A stretch of 64,000 nt of DNA from Paraglaciecola arctica BSs20135 (lineage in GTDB: Bacteria > Pseudomonadota > Gammaproteobacteria > Enterobacterales > Alteromonadaceae): NCBI RefSeq assembly GCF_000314995.1, contig NZ_BAEO01000008.1, positions 1 to 64,000 of the forward strand, read 5' to 3'. Each line of letters begins with the position of its first letter. The stretch's first letter is position 1. Below, piece after piece: positions 48,416 through 57,017 of this stretch. The notes under the pieces are model-generated. The model was not told the DNA's origin, made no database searches, and saw only the letters and a program-made list of their open reading frames with translations. The position numbers and the translations under genes are program-made.

Positions 48416-48692
48416 TTTTGTGTTCCCGAGATAGTAGCTTTGCTATGTGCTGTATTAGATTCTATGGTCTATTCAGCGTACTGATTTAATTATTCATTAT
48501 TCATCTTGTATTTATTTTGCACGAACGGTGCCAATGACTTATCCAAATGGTCTGGTTTTAAAAGTATTTATTAAATCATTGAAAAAACTAGTTATTTTAT
48601 AAAGTAGAATATAATCTCTGGTTGATTTATTACTCTTATCATTAACGAATTTAATTTGCCGCGCACAAAGTTAATTCTTTTGGCATTCGAGT

Positions 48693-48707
48693 GCACCTTT
48701 GGGGTGC
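48693..48707. other. short hairpin downstream of the deaminase relic
   Basis: GCACC and GGTGC pair around a 5-base loop, 11 bases beyond the stop of the deaminase relic on the minus strand. It may be the former terminator or a leftover of it; the stem is short. Confidence 0.35.
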
Positions 48708-48717
48708 TTATTATTAC

Positions 48718-48867
48718 TTAACTATCGATGGCGATTTTTGGTTTAATGCCTGAGGGCACTAATTCAACAATTTTATTGTCTTTAATAACTAAGCCGTTAC
48801 CAGGGTTTTGAGCATTAGCTGTAAATATCGCGGCGGATGACTTAAGCCATAAGGTTTGGTTTAGCAA
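48718..48867 (-). pseudogene. N-terminal relic of an 8-oxoguanine deaminase-like amidohydrolase
   Basis: A 49-codon frame reads NQTLWLKSSAAIFTANAQ, then NPGNGLVIKDNKIVELVPSG and stops after KIAIDS. This is the N-terminal beta domain of the 8-oxoguanine deaminase/hydroxyatrazine hydrolase group (compare the pattern TLWLK-AIFT-GLVVxDGKIVELV). The metal-binding HxH and the rest of the barrel, normally about 400 residues, are absent. The best start is TTG at 48867. It faces the same way as the TonB receptor gene. It could still be translated as a short peptide, but a function is unlikely. Confidence 0.68.
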
Positions 48868-49080
48868 AGAAAATATTTGAGCAACCAGTTAATATTGACT
48901 CTTTTATCGCGAAGGTATTGAAAGTTTGAGTATTATTGAATATTACTAGTTACTCTTTGAGTGTAATTGAAGTTGTGTACTGGGTATTAGCAATGGATTG
49001 GTGCGAAGGATAGTACAATGTAGAGAAAAAACCAGCCCCAAATAGACGTCTCAAAACCTGTCTTTATTAAGGAATAAATA

Positions 49081-49914
49081 ATGTTGCCAGAATCCAATAT
49101 GGTTAGCAGCCAATGGCTAAAAACTAATATCGAACAGCCTAAACTAATAGTGTTGTTCACCCAAATGGACGATCCGGTTACAGGGAAATCCGATAGCAAA
49201 CCTGTTGGCTATATACCTAATTCAATATTTTTTGACTTTGAAAACGTGTTTTGTGATGCAGATTCAAACTTGCCTCACACTATGCCCAGTGCAACCAATT
49301 TTACTTTAGGTGTCCAAAAATTAGGCATAGATAACGATAGTTTAATTGTGATTTATGATAACAAAGGAATCTATAGTGCCCCTAGAGTTTGGTGGATGTT
49401 TAAATCTATGGGTCATCACAATGTTTATGTACTTAACGGTGGCTTGCCGAATTGGTTAAACCAGAAATTGCCGACAGTGCCTCAACTAGTTTCTCCAAGA
49501 AAACTAGGGGCATTCCAAGCCCATTACAATAGTCATTGTTTTATAAGTGCTGAAAATGTAATCCAGCAATTGAGCAGTATTTCTGTAGTAGACGCTAGAA
49601 GTGCAGGGCGCTTTAACGGTACACAACCAGAACCTCGCAAAGGTTTGCGCTCAGGTCATATTCCCACATCAATTAATTTACCTTTTTCAGTTTGTATCGA
49701 AGACACGGAATTAAAACCTCTTGAAGAGCTAAAAGTAATATTTTCCGAATTGGGACTAACTTTTGACAGAAGTTTAGTTTTTAGCTGTGGCTCAGGTGTT
49801 ACCGCTTGTATTTTGGCTTTGGCGGCCACTGAAATAGGATTTAAAAAGGTAGCAGTTTATGATGGTTCGTGGAGTGAATGGGGTGCTAGAACCGACTTGG
49901 CGGTAGAGTTGTAA
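49081..49914 (+). CDS. thiosulfate/3-mercaptopyruvate sulfurtransferase
   Basis: Two-domain rhodanese of 277 residues. The C-terminal domain carries the active loop CGSGVTAC with catalytic Cys236; the CGSGVT form is typical of 3-mercaptopyruvate sulfurtransferases (SseA). The inactive N-terminal domain shows FTLGVQKLGIDNDSLIVIYD and PRVWWMFKSMGHHNVYVLNGG. It transfers sulfur from mercaptopyruvate or thiosulfate to a thiol or cyanide acceptor in the cytoplasm. It ends at a strong bidirectional terminator. Confidence 0.9.
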   Translation: MLPESNMVSSQWLKTNIEQPKLIVLFTQMDDPVTGKSDSKPVGYIPNSIFFDFENVFCDADSNLPHTMPSATNFTLGVQKLGIDNDSLIVIYDNKGIYSAPRVWWMFKSMGHHNVYVLNGGLPNWLNQKLPTVPQLVSPRKLGAFQAHYNSHCFISAENVIQQLSSISVVDARSAGRFNGTQPEPRKGLRSGHIPTSINLPFSVCIEDTELKPLEELKVIFSELGLTFDRSLVFSCGSGVTACILALAATEIGFKKVAVYDGSWSEWGARTDLAVEL

Positions 49915-49919
49915 TCAAT

Positions 49920-49957
49920 AAAAAGTCCGCAATGCCATTTGGTATTGCGGACTTTTT
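49920..49957. terminator. strong bidirectional terminator
   Basis: AAAAAGTCCGCAAT and ATTGCGGACTTTTT form a 14-bp perfect stem with a 10-base loop, flanked by A- and T-runs. It serves the sulfurtransferase gene (plus) and the EF-hand gene (minus). Confidence 0.92.
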
Positions 49958-49972
49958 AACTAAATATAAGAT

Positions 49973-50206
49973 TTAGTTCGTTTCGTCTTCGTTTTTTACT
50001 TCTAATTCCAAATGTGACAAAAATCCATCTTGGTTAACGTCAAGATCTGCAAAAAGAGCACTTAAAGTACTGTCTACTTTTGCTTCGTCTATACTGATTA
50101 GACCATCTTTGTCTATATCTAGTGGATGAACAGTCATTTCTTCAGACGCGGCTATTACATTAAGTGATGCGAATGTAATGATTGATGCTAATAGTAATTT
50201 TTTCAT
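49973..50206 (-). CDS. small secreted EF-hand protein
   Basis: A 77-residue protein with a signal peptide (KKLLLASIITFASLNVIAA) and two EF-hand loops: DIDKDGLISIDE and DVNQDGFLSHLE, both with Asp/Asn at positions 1, 3, 5 and Glu at 12, so calcium binding outside the cytoplasm is likely. It is a tandem paralogue of the gene at 50303. GGAAG stands before the ATG. Function is not known. Confidence 0.85.
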   Translation of the reverse strand: MKKLLLASIITFASLNVIAASEEMTVHPLDIDKDGLISIDEAKVDSTLSALFADLDVNQDGFLSHLELEVKNEDETN

Positions 50207-50302
50207 AATGTTCTTCCTTTAAATATCAAATTAAAATAGTAAATTTAAGAGAGAAGTTGTTTCCGGTTTATTACAACTTCACTCTTAGTTTGCATACAAA
50301 AA

Positions 50303-50512
50303 TTATTGGTTTTCTAACTCACTAGGTGACAAGTAACCATCTTTATTAGTATCTAGTTCAGCAAACATTGCCGCTAACGAAGCATCTTGTGCAGCTTCTT
50401 CAATGCTAATTCGGCCATCGTTGTCAGAATCTAGTTTAGCTATTAAGTCTTCTTCAGCGATTAATGCCATAGAGGCGAACGTCAGCACGACCAGTGGGAT
50501 TAATTTTTTCAT
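50303..50512 (-). CDS. small secreted EF-hand protein, paralogue
   Basis: A 69-residue protein built like its downstream neighbour: signal peptide (KKLIPLVVLTFASMALIA) then two EF-hand loops, DSDNDGRISIEE and DTNKDGYLSPSE, with all calcium-ligand positions occupied. GGAG precedes the ATG. The two genes are 96 bases apart and clearly arose by duplication. They may buffer or sense calcium in the periplasm. Confidence 0.85.
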   Translation of the reverse strand: MKKLIPLVVLTFASMALIAEEDLIAKLDSDNDGRISIEEAAQDASLAAMFAELDTNKDGYLSPSELENQ

Positions 50513-50907
50513 ACATTGACTCCTTTTTGTCTAAGTCTAAAAATGACAAAGTTAAGATAAATAGCAAACTGCTTTAATTAACTGTTTGCTGCTAATACTT
50601 TTACTAAAATTGTTAAGTAAAGATATTAATAAGTATGGAGGAGGTCTACTTAAGTGTTACTACTACCACCTTACTTACAATAGCTATTACAAGTGTCGTG
50701 CCAATAATATAAATTGCCATTAAAACAATAACTTATGGTTTTTGTTGGAGGTATCGTAGGGAATGTTAAAATTTTTACTGTTAAAGTGTCTTATGGTACA
50801 GACAGTTATTGATCGGGATGAATAATACTCTTAAAAATCAAAGGGATAAGGTGAGGCTTATGTGCTACATAAGCCTCAGGAGGGCTATTTTATAAGGCTT
50901 GTAGGCG
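50513..50907. other. gap between the EF-hand genes and the glucosylglycerate operon
   Basis: A 395-base AT-rich region. It should contain the promoter of the EF-hand genes near 50520-50700 and holds the operon-end hairpin at 50852-50878. No gene is supported in it. Confidence 0.5.
50852..50878 (-). terminator. terminator of the glucosylglycerate operon
   Basis: TGAGGCTTATGT and ACATAAGCCTCA form a 12-bp perfect stem with a 3-base loop, about 30 bases after the phosphorylase stop on the minus strand. A T-rich stretch follows somewhat later. Confidence 0.7.
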
Positions 50908-52665
50908 TTAGGTTCTAATATTAGATATCCACATGGATTGGTAAGGTGTCAGTTGGTATTCAATATCTTCCATACTCATTGTATGACCACTGATAAGATC
51001 AAACCAAATGTCGGTACCAATTAAGTTCATATCACTTAACCTCAGGTTTTGTGGTTCGTCAGTGACATTGAATATGCAAAAAATACTTTGACTTCTATCC
51101 ATACTTTGTCGCCAAAAACCAAATATATGATCGCCTAATTGCAAAGTAAATTGGGTGGCACTTGGGTGAAATGCCGCTTGCTCTTTACGGATGTTGAGCA
51201 GTTTTATCATTCTATCGTGCACTTTAGCATTTTGGCTAAAGGGTGAGGCTAGCTGTTCTTGTAACTTTGTATAGTCCCATTTATGCCTGTTAATAGAGCG
51301 GTTTTGACTGGTATTTTTAACTTTTTCATAATCATTGCCGGTACCAAGTAAGCTATGAATATAAATCCCTGGGATACCTTCTAATCCGAACATTATGCTA
51401 TGGGCACATATAAATCTTTCTAGCCCCCATTTGTCGGTGCCTTTTACAGTACCTTGCAGCGCATCGTAAAGGGCTATATTAATTTCATAAGCTTTTTGTT
51501 TGCCATCTTCAGAGGTGCGCCATGAAATTCTGCCTCCAAAGTTTTGCATGGTATTCACTAGGTCTGTGAGTTCATGATCTTGCAGAAGTCCTTCTGCGGG
51601 TCTTAATCCAATGCCATCATGGGAGGCGATAAAATTAAAAAAGAAAGTGCCGTTTTGTGCGGGTGGCATACTTCCCAACCAAGCCTTAAGGTGTTTACAA
51701 GAGCCTGTAACCAAAGTGTTGACTAACAGTGGTGGTAATGAAAAGTTATATATTCCGTGGGCTTCGTTTGCATTGCCAAAGTATGTAAGGTTTTGTCTGT
51801 TGGGAATATTGGTTTCGGTAATGATGACCGCGTCACTTACGGCATGTTCAATTAAGGTGCGTAACAAACGCACTACCTCATGAGTTTGTTCAAGGTTAAT
51901 ACAAGAAGTACCCATTTTTTTCCAAAGGAAAGCCACGGCATCCAAACGAAATATACGAATGCCTGTATCCAAGTACTGGCGTATGATTGAGACAAAAGTA
52001 TCTAAAACTGCAGGGTTTCTGAAGTCAAAATCGACTTGGTCATGACTAAAAGTACACCAAACCTGCATCTCTCCATGGGCTGTTTTTGTGAGCCTAAGAA
52101 GATCAGAGGTTCTAGGTCTCACCACTTGGGATATATCATCTTCTAAGGACGCAGTGTAAAAGAAGTCACTGCCTGGACCTTCACCTTTTATGAAGTTTTC
52201 AAACCATGCACTTCTGGATGAACAATGATTGATCACCACATCAGACATGACACGATAGTCTTGGGTAATGGCTAGAATATCATCCCAGCCACCAAGGGCT
52301 TCGTTAACACTTGAATAATCAATAACCGAAAATCCGTCGTCAGAACTGTATGGAAAAAAAGGCAGAATATGTACACTATTGATCGCATCACCGCAGTATT
52401 CTGTTAAGAAATTGTGCAACGAGTGAAGAGGTTTTTCACCCGCTTTCTCAACGCTATCACCATAGGTGATCAGCATCACATCTTTTTGATCCCAGTTGTT
52501 ATGATGGCGTTTTGGTTCTATCAATAACTCATTGTTATCTATGCACATAGTATCCAATAATTGCTTAGATAACTCAGCGTAGGATGTATCTAGTTTAACA
52601 CCTTCATAGATAACATTTAGGTGGTGTTCAACCCGCTCAACCAGTTGTTCGTATACAGATAACAT
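50908..52665 (-). CDS. GH13_18 sugar phosphorylase, probable glucosylglycerate phosphorylase
   Basis: A 585-residue retaining phosphorylase of the sucrose phosphorylase group. Catalytic residues are in place: nucleophile Asp242 ([10 protein letters not shown]), acid/base Glu284 (VIITETNIP) and transition-state Asp350 (FIASHDGIG). Its operon partners make glucosylglycerate and phosphorylate glycerate, so the likely reaction is glucosylglycerate plus phosphate to glucose 1-phosphate plus D-glycerate. Sucrose or glucosylglycerol are alternatives that sequence alone cannot exclude. It starts 10 bases after the synthase gene, with AGGGG in front. Confidence 0.85.
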   Translation of the reverse strand: MLSVYEQLVERVEHHLNVIYEGVKLDTSYAELSKQLLDTMCIDNNELLIEPKRHHNNWDQKDVMLITYGDSVEKAGEKPLHSLHNFLTEYCGDAINSVHILPFFPYSSDDGFSVIDYSSVNEALGGWDDILAITQDYRVMSDVVINHCSSRSAWFENFIKGEGPGSDFFYTASLEDDISQVVRPRTSDLLRLTKTAHGEMQVWCTFSHDQVDFDFRNPAVLDTFVSIIRQYLDTGIRIFRLDAVAFLWKKMGTSCINLEQTHEVVRLLRTLIEHAVSDAVIITETNIPNRQNLTYFGNANEAHGIYNFSLPPLLVNTLVTGSCKHLKAWLGSMPPAQNGTFFFNFIASHDGIGLRPAEGLLQDHELTDLVNTMQNFGGRISWRTSEDGKQKAYEINIALYDALQGTVKGTDKWGLERFICAHSIMFGLEGIPGIYIHSLLGTGNDYEKVKNTSQNRSINRHKWDYTKLQEQLASPFSQNAKVHDRMIKLLNIRKEQAAFHPSATQFTLQLGDHIFGFWRQSMDRSQSIFCIFNVTDEPQNLRLSDMNLIGTDIWFDLISGHTMSMEDIEYQLTPYQSMWISNIRT

Positions 52666-52675
52666 TAATCGCCCC

Positions 52676-53902
52676 TTAAGCTTGGCTAAACTCTAAGAAA
52701 TCTTGCTCTACAGCGTCTTTTAACTGATCTAATACGTCTGGCATGGCGCTAACCACACGGTTCCAGCTTGGGATAAAAGGAGTGTCCATTGGATTATCTA
52801 AGAAACTCTCGCCGGCTTTCATAATATTACTGGCAAATAGCTCAACTGCTTTTTCTTCACTATGAATATCTAACTTCAACCCGTTCATTATGGCATCATT
52901 GTTATAGGTTTCTATGAAATCTAAGGCAATACGGTAATAGGTCGCTTTTAGTGATCGAAAAGTCTCAGCGGAAAAGATTTCACCCTGAGTGGCAAGTTTT
53001 CTAATTAAAGCTTTGGTGATATCGATAGACATTTTAGAGAGTCCACCTTGGTCGTTATCGGCCGATAAATCTTGGTGTTTATGATCGTAAGTTTTGGCGA
53101 TATCTGCCTGACATAATCTATTATGAGAATAGTTACGTTGCATTTCAGACAGCACACCAATTTCTAAACCCCAATCACTGGGGATACGAATATCATTTAA
53201 TACATCGCGTCTAAATGAAAACTCGCCTGCCAATGGATATCTAAAACTATCCATATATTCAAGATATTCATTATGTCCAACGACTTTTTGTAAGGCTCTA
53301 ATTAATGGTGTAACCAATAATCTCGAAACACGGCCATTAATTTTTCCATTAGCAACTCGTGCATAATAGCCCTTGCAAAATTCATAGTTAAATAATGGAT
53401 TGGCAACCGGGTATATCAATCTGGCTAAGAGTCCTCTGTCGTAAGTTAAAATATCGCAATCGTGCAAAGCCACCGATTCGGCTTTTCCGGATGCTAATAC
53501 ATATCCCATGCAATACCAGACATTACGACCTTTGCCTAATTCCTTAGGCGCTAGACCTAAAGCTTCTAATTTTGCATCTAATGCTTTTAATCTAGGCCCT
53601 TCATTCCATAACACTCGATGATTCTGCGGCAAGGCACCAAAGAATTTTAGGGCATGTTGATATTCTTCAAGGTTGGCTCTGTCTAAACCAATGACAATTT
53701 GCGAAAGATAAGGAACTTTAGCTATATGCTCGATAATGTTGGGTAATGCAGTGCCTTCAAGCTCGGAGAATAATGAGGGCAGTATGAGTGCCATTGGTCG
53801 CCTTTTTGAAAATTCTAGCAGCTCTTTTTCTAGTTCTTCAACAGGTCTTTCAGACAAGTTGTGTAACGTTGTGACTATGCCATTTTGATAAAAATCAGCC
53901 AT
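52676..53902 (-). CDS. gpgS: glucosyl-3-phosphoglycerate synthase (GT81 type)
   Basis: Retaining GT-A glycosyltransferase that joins glucose from an NDP-glucose to 3-phosphoglycerate. The 408-residue protein shows the metal-binding ALHDCDIL (Asp148, Asp150), an [18 protein letters not shown] segment, [13 protein letters not shown] and the acceptor-loop region [13 protein letters not shown], as in GpgS/MpgS proteins. The next gene upstream encodes the matching phosphatase. Mannosyl transfer is possible, but the glucosyl-specific phosphorylase downstream favours glucose. Confidence 0.87.
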   Translation of the reverse strand: MADFYQNGIVTTLHNLSERPVEELEKELLEFSKRRPMALILPSLFSELEGTALPNIIEHIAKVPYLSQIVIGLDRANLEEYQHALKFFGALPQNHRVLWNEGPRLKALDAKLEALGLAPKELGKGRNVWYCMGYVLASGKAESVALHDCDILTYDRGLLARLIYPVANPLFNYEFCKGYYARVANGKINGRVSRLLVTPLIRALQKVVGHNEYLEYMDSFRYPLAGEFSFRRDVLNDIRIPSDWGLEIGVLSEMQRNYSHNRLCQADIAKTYDHKHQDLSADNDQGGLSKMSIDITKALIRKLATQGEIFSAETFRSLKATYYRIALDFIETYNNDAIMNGLKLDIHSEEKAVELFASNIMKAGESFLDNPMDTPFIPSWNRVVSAMPDVLDQLKDAVEQDFLEFSQA

Positions 53903-53929
53903 GATATCTCCGTTGTACTAGTTAAAATG

Positions 53930-54751
53930 TTAATTGTTAAAAATTATTTGCTCTAAGCATTCTGTCCAACCACCTGGACCAAAAGCTTGGCTTGTGAACA
54001 CCTGTTTTTGTTTAATTAATGTTGGTGGGGCATTAACAGGTGATAAAATTCGCACCGCAATATCAGCTGCCTCAAGCATGGCAACATCATTTTGTCCGTC
54101 ACCTAAAGCAATAGCGGTGTACTTCTCAATAGCCTTTTCTATCTGGAATTGTTGGGTTAACCAAATGAGTGCCTGACCCTTGTCACATTGCCCAGATAGA
54201 TGTAAAAAACGCCCACCTTGTAAAGGTGTCGCTCCAAGTTCAGTTATAGCCTGCACAAATTCATTTTTTGCAGTGTTATTGCCTAACCACAAAATAGGTT
54301 CGCCGTATTGCCGGGCTGCAGCTAAGATAGCCTGTTTTTCTGAAAGCCCAGTTGCAGCGACTATTTCTTGATTAGACATATTGAAAAAATGATCAAATTG
54401 ACCTACAAAGCGGCTCTTTAATTTTTCGATTAATGATAGCCAATGCTCTCGGGGTTTAGAAAACTCCTTTACCCAGTAGCCATTTTGATATGTGGTATCA
54501 CTAGGTTGAGTTGTAAAATAAAATTCAGGGATATAAACCGCTGCGCCATTTTCTATTATAAAAGGTCCATCTAATGCTAATTGTTTTCTTAATTCAGTTA
54601 ATTCTGCAAAGGTTTTACTGGTGTTAGGGATGACGGGAATATTGGCAGAATGAAGTTTTTGCAGCATGGGTAATGCAGAGGCAAAGCTATAAGTATGATG
54701 ATCAAGCAATGTGCCGTCTAAATCTGAGAAAACTAAAACATCTTTAAGCAT
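53930..54751 (-). CDS. mannosyl/glucosyl-3-phosphoglycerate phosphatase (HAD, MPGP family)
   Basis: HAD phosphatase of 273 residues that should release phosphate from glucosyl-3-phosphoglycerate to give glucosylglycerate. Motif I is FSDLDGTLLD with the nucleophile Asp. Motif II is IPNTSKTFAE, and motif IV is ALGDGQNDVAML. The cap segment FLHLSGQCDKGQALIWL is typical of the MPGP subgroup. The start overlaps the kinase gene by eight bases. Its position between kinase and synthase supports the assignment. Confidence 0.87.
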   Translation of the reverse strand: MLKDVLVFSDLDGTLLDHHTYSFASALPMLQKLHSANIPVIPNTSKTFAELTELRKQLALDGPFIIENGAAVYIPEFYFTTQPSDTTYQNGYWVKEFSKPREHWLSLIEKLKSRFVGQFDHFFNMSNQEIVAATGLSEKQAILAAARQYGEPILWLGNNTAKNEFVQAITELGATPLQGGRFLHLSGQCDKGQALIWLTQQFQIEKAIEKYTAIALGDGQNDVAMLEAADIAVRILSPVNAPPTLIKQKQVFTSQAFGPGGWTECLEQIIFNN

Positions 54752-55625
54752 GTGCTTCCTTAATTTTGTGCTCTGTTATTTCTCTACCTGAGTTAAGTTT
54801 AAACAAGTGATCACAACTATCTGGCATCGTTTTAAGGGCATGTTCTGTTAATCGTTGATAATGCTGGATAAAACGCAGTATTTGTTGTTCGTTCATAATG
54901 CCCGATTTGTCTATATCATCTGTTACATCCCTCAGTTTTTGTTCTTGTTCTAGGCGCCATGCATATACATCAGCAAAAGAAGGGGCTTTTAACATTATCC
55001 ATTTGTCCATCAAACGATAAAGCGGCTGATAATACAGAGACAGTTGTAAGTTGGCGTGGTTTCGCCAGGCTCCGTTAAGGTCTTCAGTTGCTTCAAAGGT
55101 ATTTACTGGTTGTTTTAGTTGTTCATAGGATTGTGGTTCAACACCCCAACACCAGCCTTCAAAAATCACTACATCTGCAGCAGCAAAAACCTTGGTCCAA
55201 GATGAACTGGGGTGGGGGTCATCAGTGGCTTTATTAAACCTTGGGATAGTTGTAGGCTTTTGGGCCTTTAGATCATGCAATACCGATTTTGCTAGACTCA
55301 TATTGTGAGTGCCAGGCACACCGCGGGTTGCGAATAAAGGATGCACATCGGCAGCTATAATTTGACGCTCTATACGGCTAAAGTAGAAGTCATCTAATGA
55401 CATTACCACTACATTCATGGCATAAGTTTCAAACAAGTAGGCTTTCAAAAACTCTGATAATGTGGACTTCCCAGATCCTTGGCTGCCATTAATACCGACA
55501 AAATAAGTCGTATTTGCACTTGTTTGGTGCGCTTTAATTTCCTCGGCGAGAGGAATAAAATAGCCTTCTGCAATTTTAGAAAAATCGTTAGAGAGCTTAT
55601 TTTTGTTGATAAATGTGCTGATCAT
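54744..55625 (-). CDS. D-glycerate 3-kinase-like kinase
   Basis: A 293-residue P-loop kinase. The Walker A is GINGSQGSGKST. VVMSLDDFYFSR, RGVPGTHNM and VIFEGWCWGVEPQ follow, the pattern of plant-type glycerate kinases (GLYK) and E. coli YggC. In this operon it would turn the glycerate freed by the phosphorylase back into 3-phosphoglycerate, the substrate of GpgS. It is the first gene of the operon, and its stop overlaps the phosphatase start. Confidence 0.85.
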   Translation of the reverse strand: MISTFINKNKLSNDFSKIAEGYFIPLAEEIKAHQTSANTTYFVGINGSQGSGKSTLSEFLKAYLFETYAMNVVVMSLDDFYFSRIERQIIAADVHPLFATRGVPGTHNMSLAKSVLHDLKAQKPTTIPRFNKATDDPHPSSSWTKVFAAADVVIFEGWCWGVEPQSYEQLKQPVNTFEATEDLNGAWRNHANLQLSLYYQPLYRLMDKWIMLKAPSFADVYAWRLEQEQKLRDVTDDIDKSGIMNEQQILRFIQHYQRLTEHALKTMPDSCDHLFKLNSGREITEHKIKEAHA

Positions 55626-56002
55626 AGCCTTTCAAAATCTCATATTTTGCACTTAAAAAGTGCTTTTTATTTAATCATTTAATTAGGTGCTAATAAGATA
55701 GTTACAACTTATGTGCCATCTTGCGGCGGTTCACATTCTTAGATTGCACAAATATATCTATAGCTTAGAGGAGTTTCTCATTACAAAATTATGATTGTAT
55801 GATACAAATACCCAGTGTTTTTGCCGTAAGGCAGTTAATGCGAATGTAACTCCGAGCTATCTCACCTAAATCTACGACAAGGTGTTTTAGCCGTGAATTA
55901 GGCAATGGTGTCAAATTCGCCAGGGTTGTAAGAGAAATCGAGCTGCCTCCCGCAAGTACCACAATTTTTGTGGCACTTCACTTTGGAAAGGTGTTAAACA
56001 AT
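55626..56002. other. divergent control region of the glucosylglycerate operon and moaA
   Basis: About 375 bases. The left part should hold the promoter of the minus-strand glycerate kinase operon. The right part is a long leader of moaA with the candidate Moco RNA (listed separately) and a CCACAA/TTGTGG hairpin at 55959-55973 that could act in expression control. No gene is seen. Confidence 0.6.
55850..55958 (+). ncRNA. candidate Moco RNA motif (riboswitch-like leader) of moaA
   Basis: The leader carries blocks I associate with the Moco RNA motif: CTCCGAGC (from 55850), a CACC/GGTG hairpin (55863-55884), GCCGTGAATTAGGCAA, then AATTCGCCAGGGTTGT and ATCGAGCTGCCTCCCG near the end. Such elements occur upstream of moaA and respond to molybdenum or tungsten cofactor. 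A hairpin follows before the start codon and could hide it. The match is from memory and was not computed. Confidence 0.6.
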
Positions 56003-56971
56003 ATGTTAGAAGATAAATTTGGACGTCGCTTCCATTACTTGCGGCTGTCCATTACAGATGTGTGTAATTTTAAATGTAATTACTGTTTGCCTGATGGTTA
56101 TGCTTGCGATACCGATCGTGACTTTTTAACCTTGCCAGAAATTAAAACCTTGGTTAATGGATTTACTTCCTTAGGCACCAGTAAAATCCGTATTACTGGT
56201 GGCGAGCCCTCCCTTAGAAAAGACTTACCTGAGATCATTCAAGCTTGTGCATCTGCTAAAGGTGTACAACACGTTGCTATGACAAGTAACGGTTATAAGT
56301 TGGAGTCAGATATTCAAAAATGGGTGGATGCTGGACTTAATTCCCTGAATATCAGTATAGATAGCCTCGACCCTCGTATGTTTGCAGCTATTACCGGACA
56401 TAATAAGCTCGAAGCCATTTTAAGTGGCATTGATAAAGCTATCGCGCTAGGGGTGAAAGTTAAAATCAACGCTGTATTGATGAAACAATACAACGAACAA
56501 GAGCTACAAAACTTCCTGACTTGGTTAAAAGTCACCCCTGTTACCTTAAGATTAATTGAGTTGATGCAAACGGGTGACAACGTAACGTTTTTTAAACAGA
56601 ACCATGTCTCTGGTATGCCAATAAAAGAACAATTGCTTAAAGACGGTTGGGGACAACTGATCCGCGACAAAGCTGCGGGGCCGGCACAAGAGTTTTTCCA
56701 TCCAGATTATCAAGGAAAAATAGGCTTGATCATGCCCTACAGCAAAGACTTTTGTGCTAGCTGTAATCGTCTACGAATTTCTGCAACCGGCAAATTACAT
56801 TTATGTTTGTTTGCTGACCAAGGTTTGGATATTCGTCCTGCTTTACAATCGGCTGATAGTACCGAATTACAAGCTCAACTCATTCAGTTATTAGGCGACA
56901 AAGAAGCGACTCATTGGTTACAGGATGGTTTCACCGGAGCAACTAAACATCTAGCTATGTTAGGTGGCTAA
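56003..56971 (+). CDS. moaA: GTP 3',8-cyclase MoaA
   Basis: Radical SAM enzyme that starts molybdopterin synthesis from GTP, with MoaC. The radical SAM cluster site is CNFKCNYC (Cys21, Cys25, Cys28), followed by RITGGEPSLRKDL. The second 4Fe-4S site is in FCASCNRLR with a third Cys at LHLCLF. About 322 residues. ATG at 56003 gives the family start LEDKFGRRFHYLRLS; a GTG at 55970 would add a tail encoded in the leader hairpin. It heads the Moco cluster. Confidence 0.95.
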   Translation: MLEDKFGRRFHYLRLSITDVCNFKCNYCLPDGYACDTDRDFLTLPEIKTLVNGFTSLGTSKIRITGGEPSLRKDLPEIIQACASAKGVQHVAMTSNGYKLESDIQKWVDAGLNSLNISIDSLDPRMFAAITGHNKLEAILSGIDKAIALGVKVKINAVLMKQYNEQELQNFLTWLKVTPVTLRLIELMQTGDNVTFFKQNHVSGMPIKEQLLKDGWGQLIRDKAAGPAQEFFHPDYQGKIGLIMPYSKDFCASCNRLRISATGKLHLCLFADQGLDIRPALQSADSTELQAQLIQLLGDKEATHWLQDGFTGATKHLAMLGG

Positions 56972-57017
56972 GGGCAGGGTGGATGAGTAAAGAGTCAATT
57001 AATCATAGGTTGATCCA

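Larger units (their letters stand above)
48416..49080. other. 665-base region without intact gene, holding a deaminase relic
   Basis: Upstream region of the TonB-dependent receptor gene (minus) and of the sulfurtransferase gene (plus). It contains the broken 8-oxoguanine-deaminase-like frame at 48718-48867 and a GCACC/GGTGC hairpin at 48693-48707. The rest is AT-rich with no coding frame I can support. Confidence 0.6.

Noticed and set aside
48530-48560. ATGGTCTGG upstream of the TonB receptor gene, considered as a third RutR-like operator
   Set aside because: Only one half-site resembles the motif and the partner half-site is missing at the right distance.
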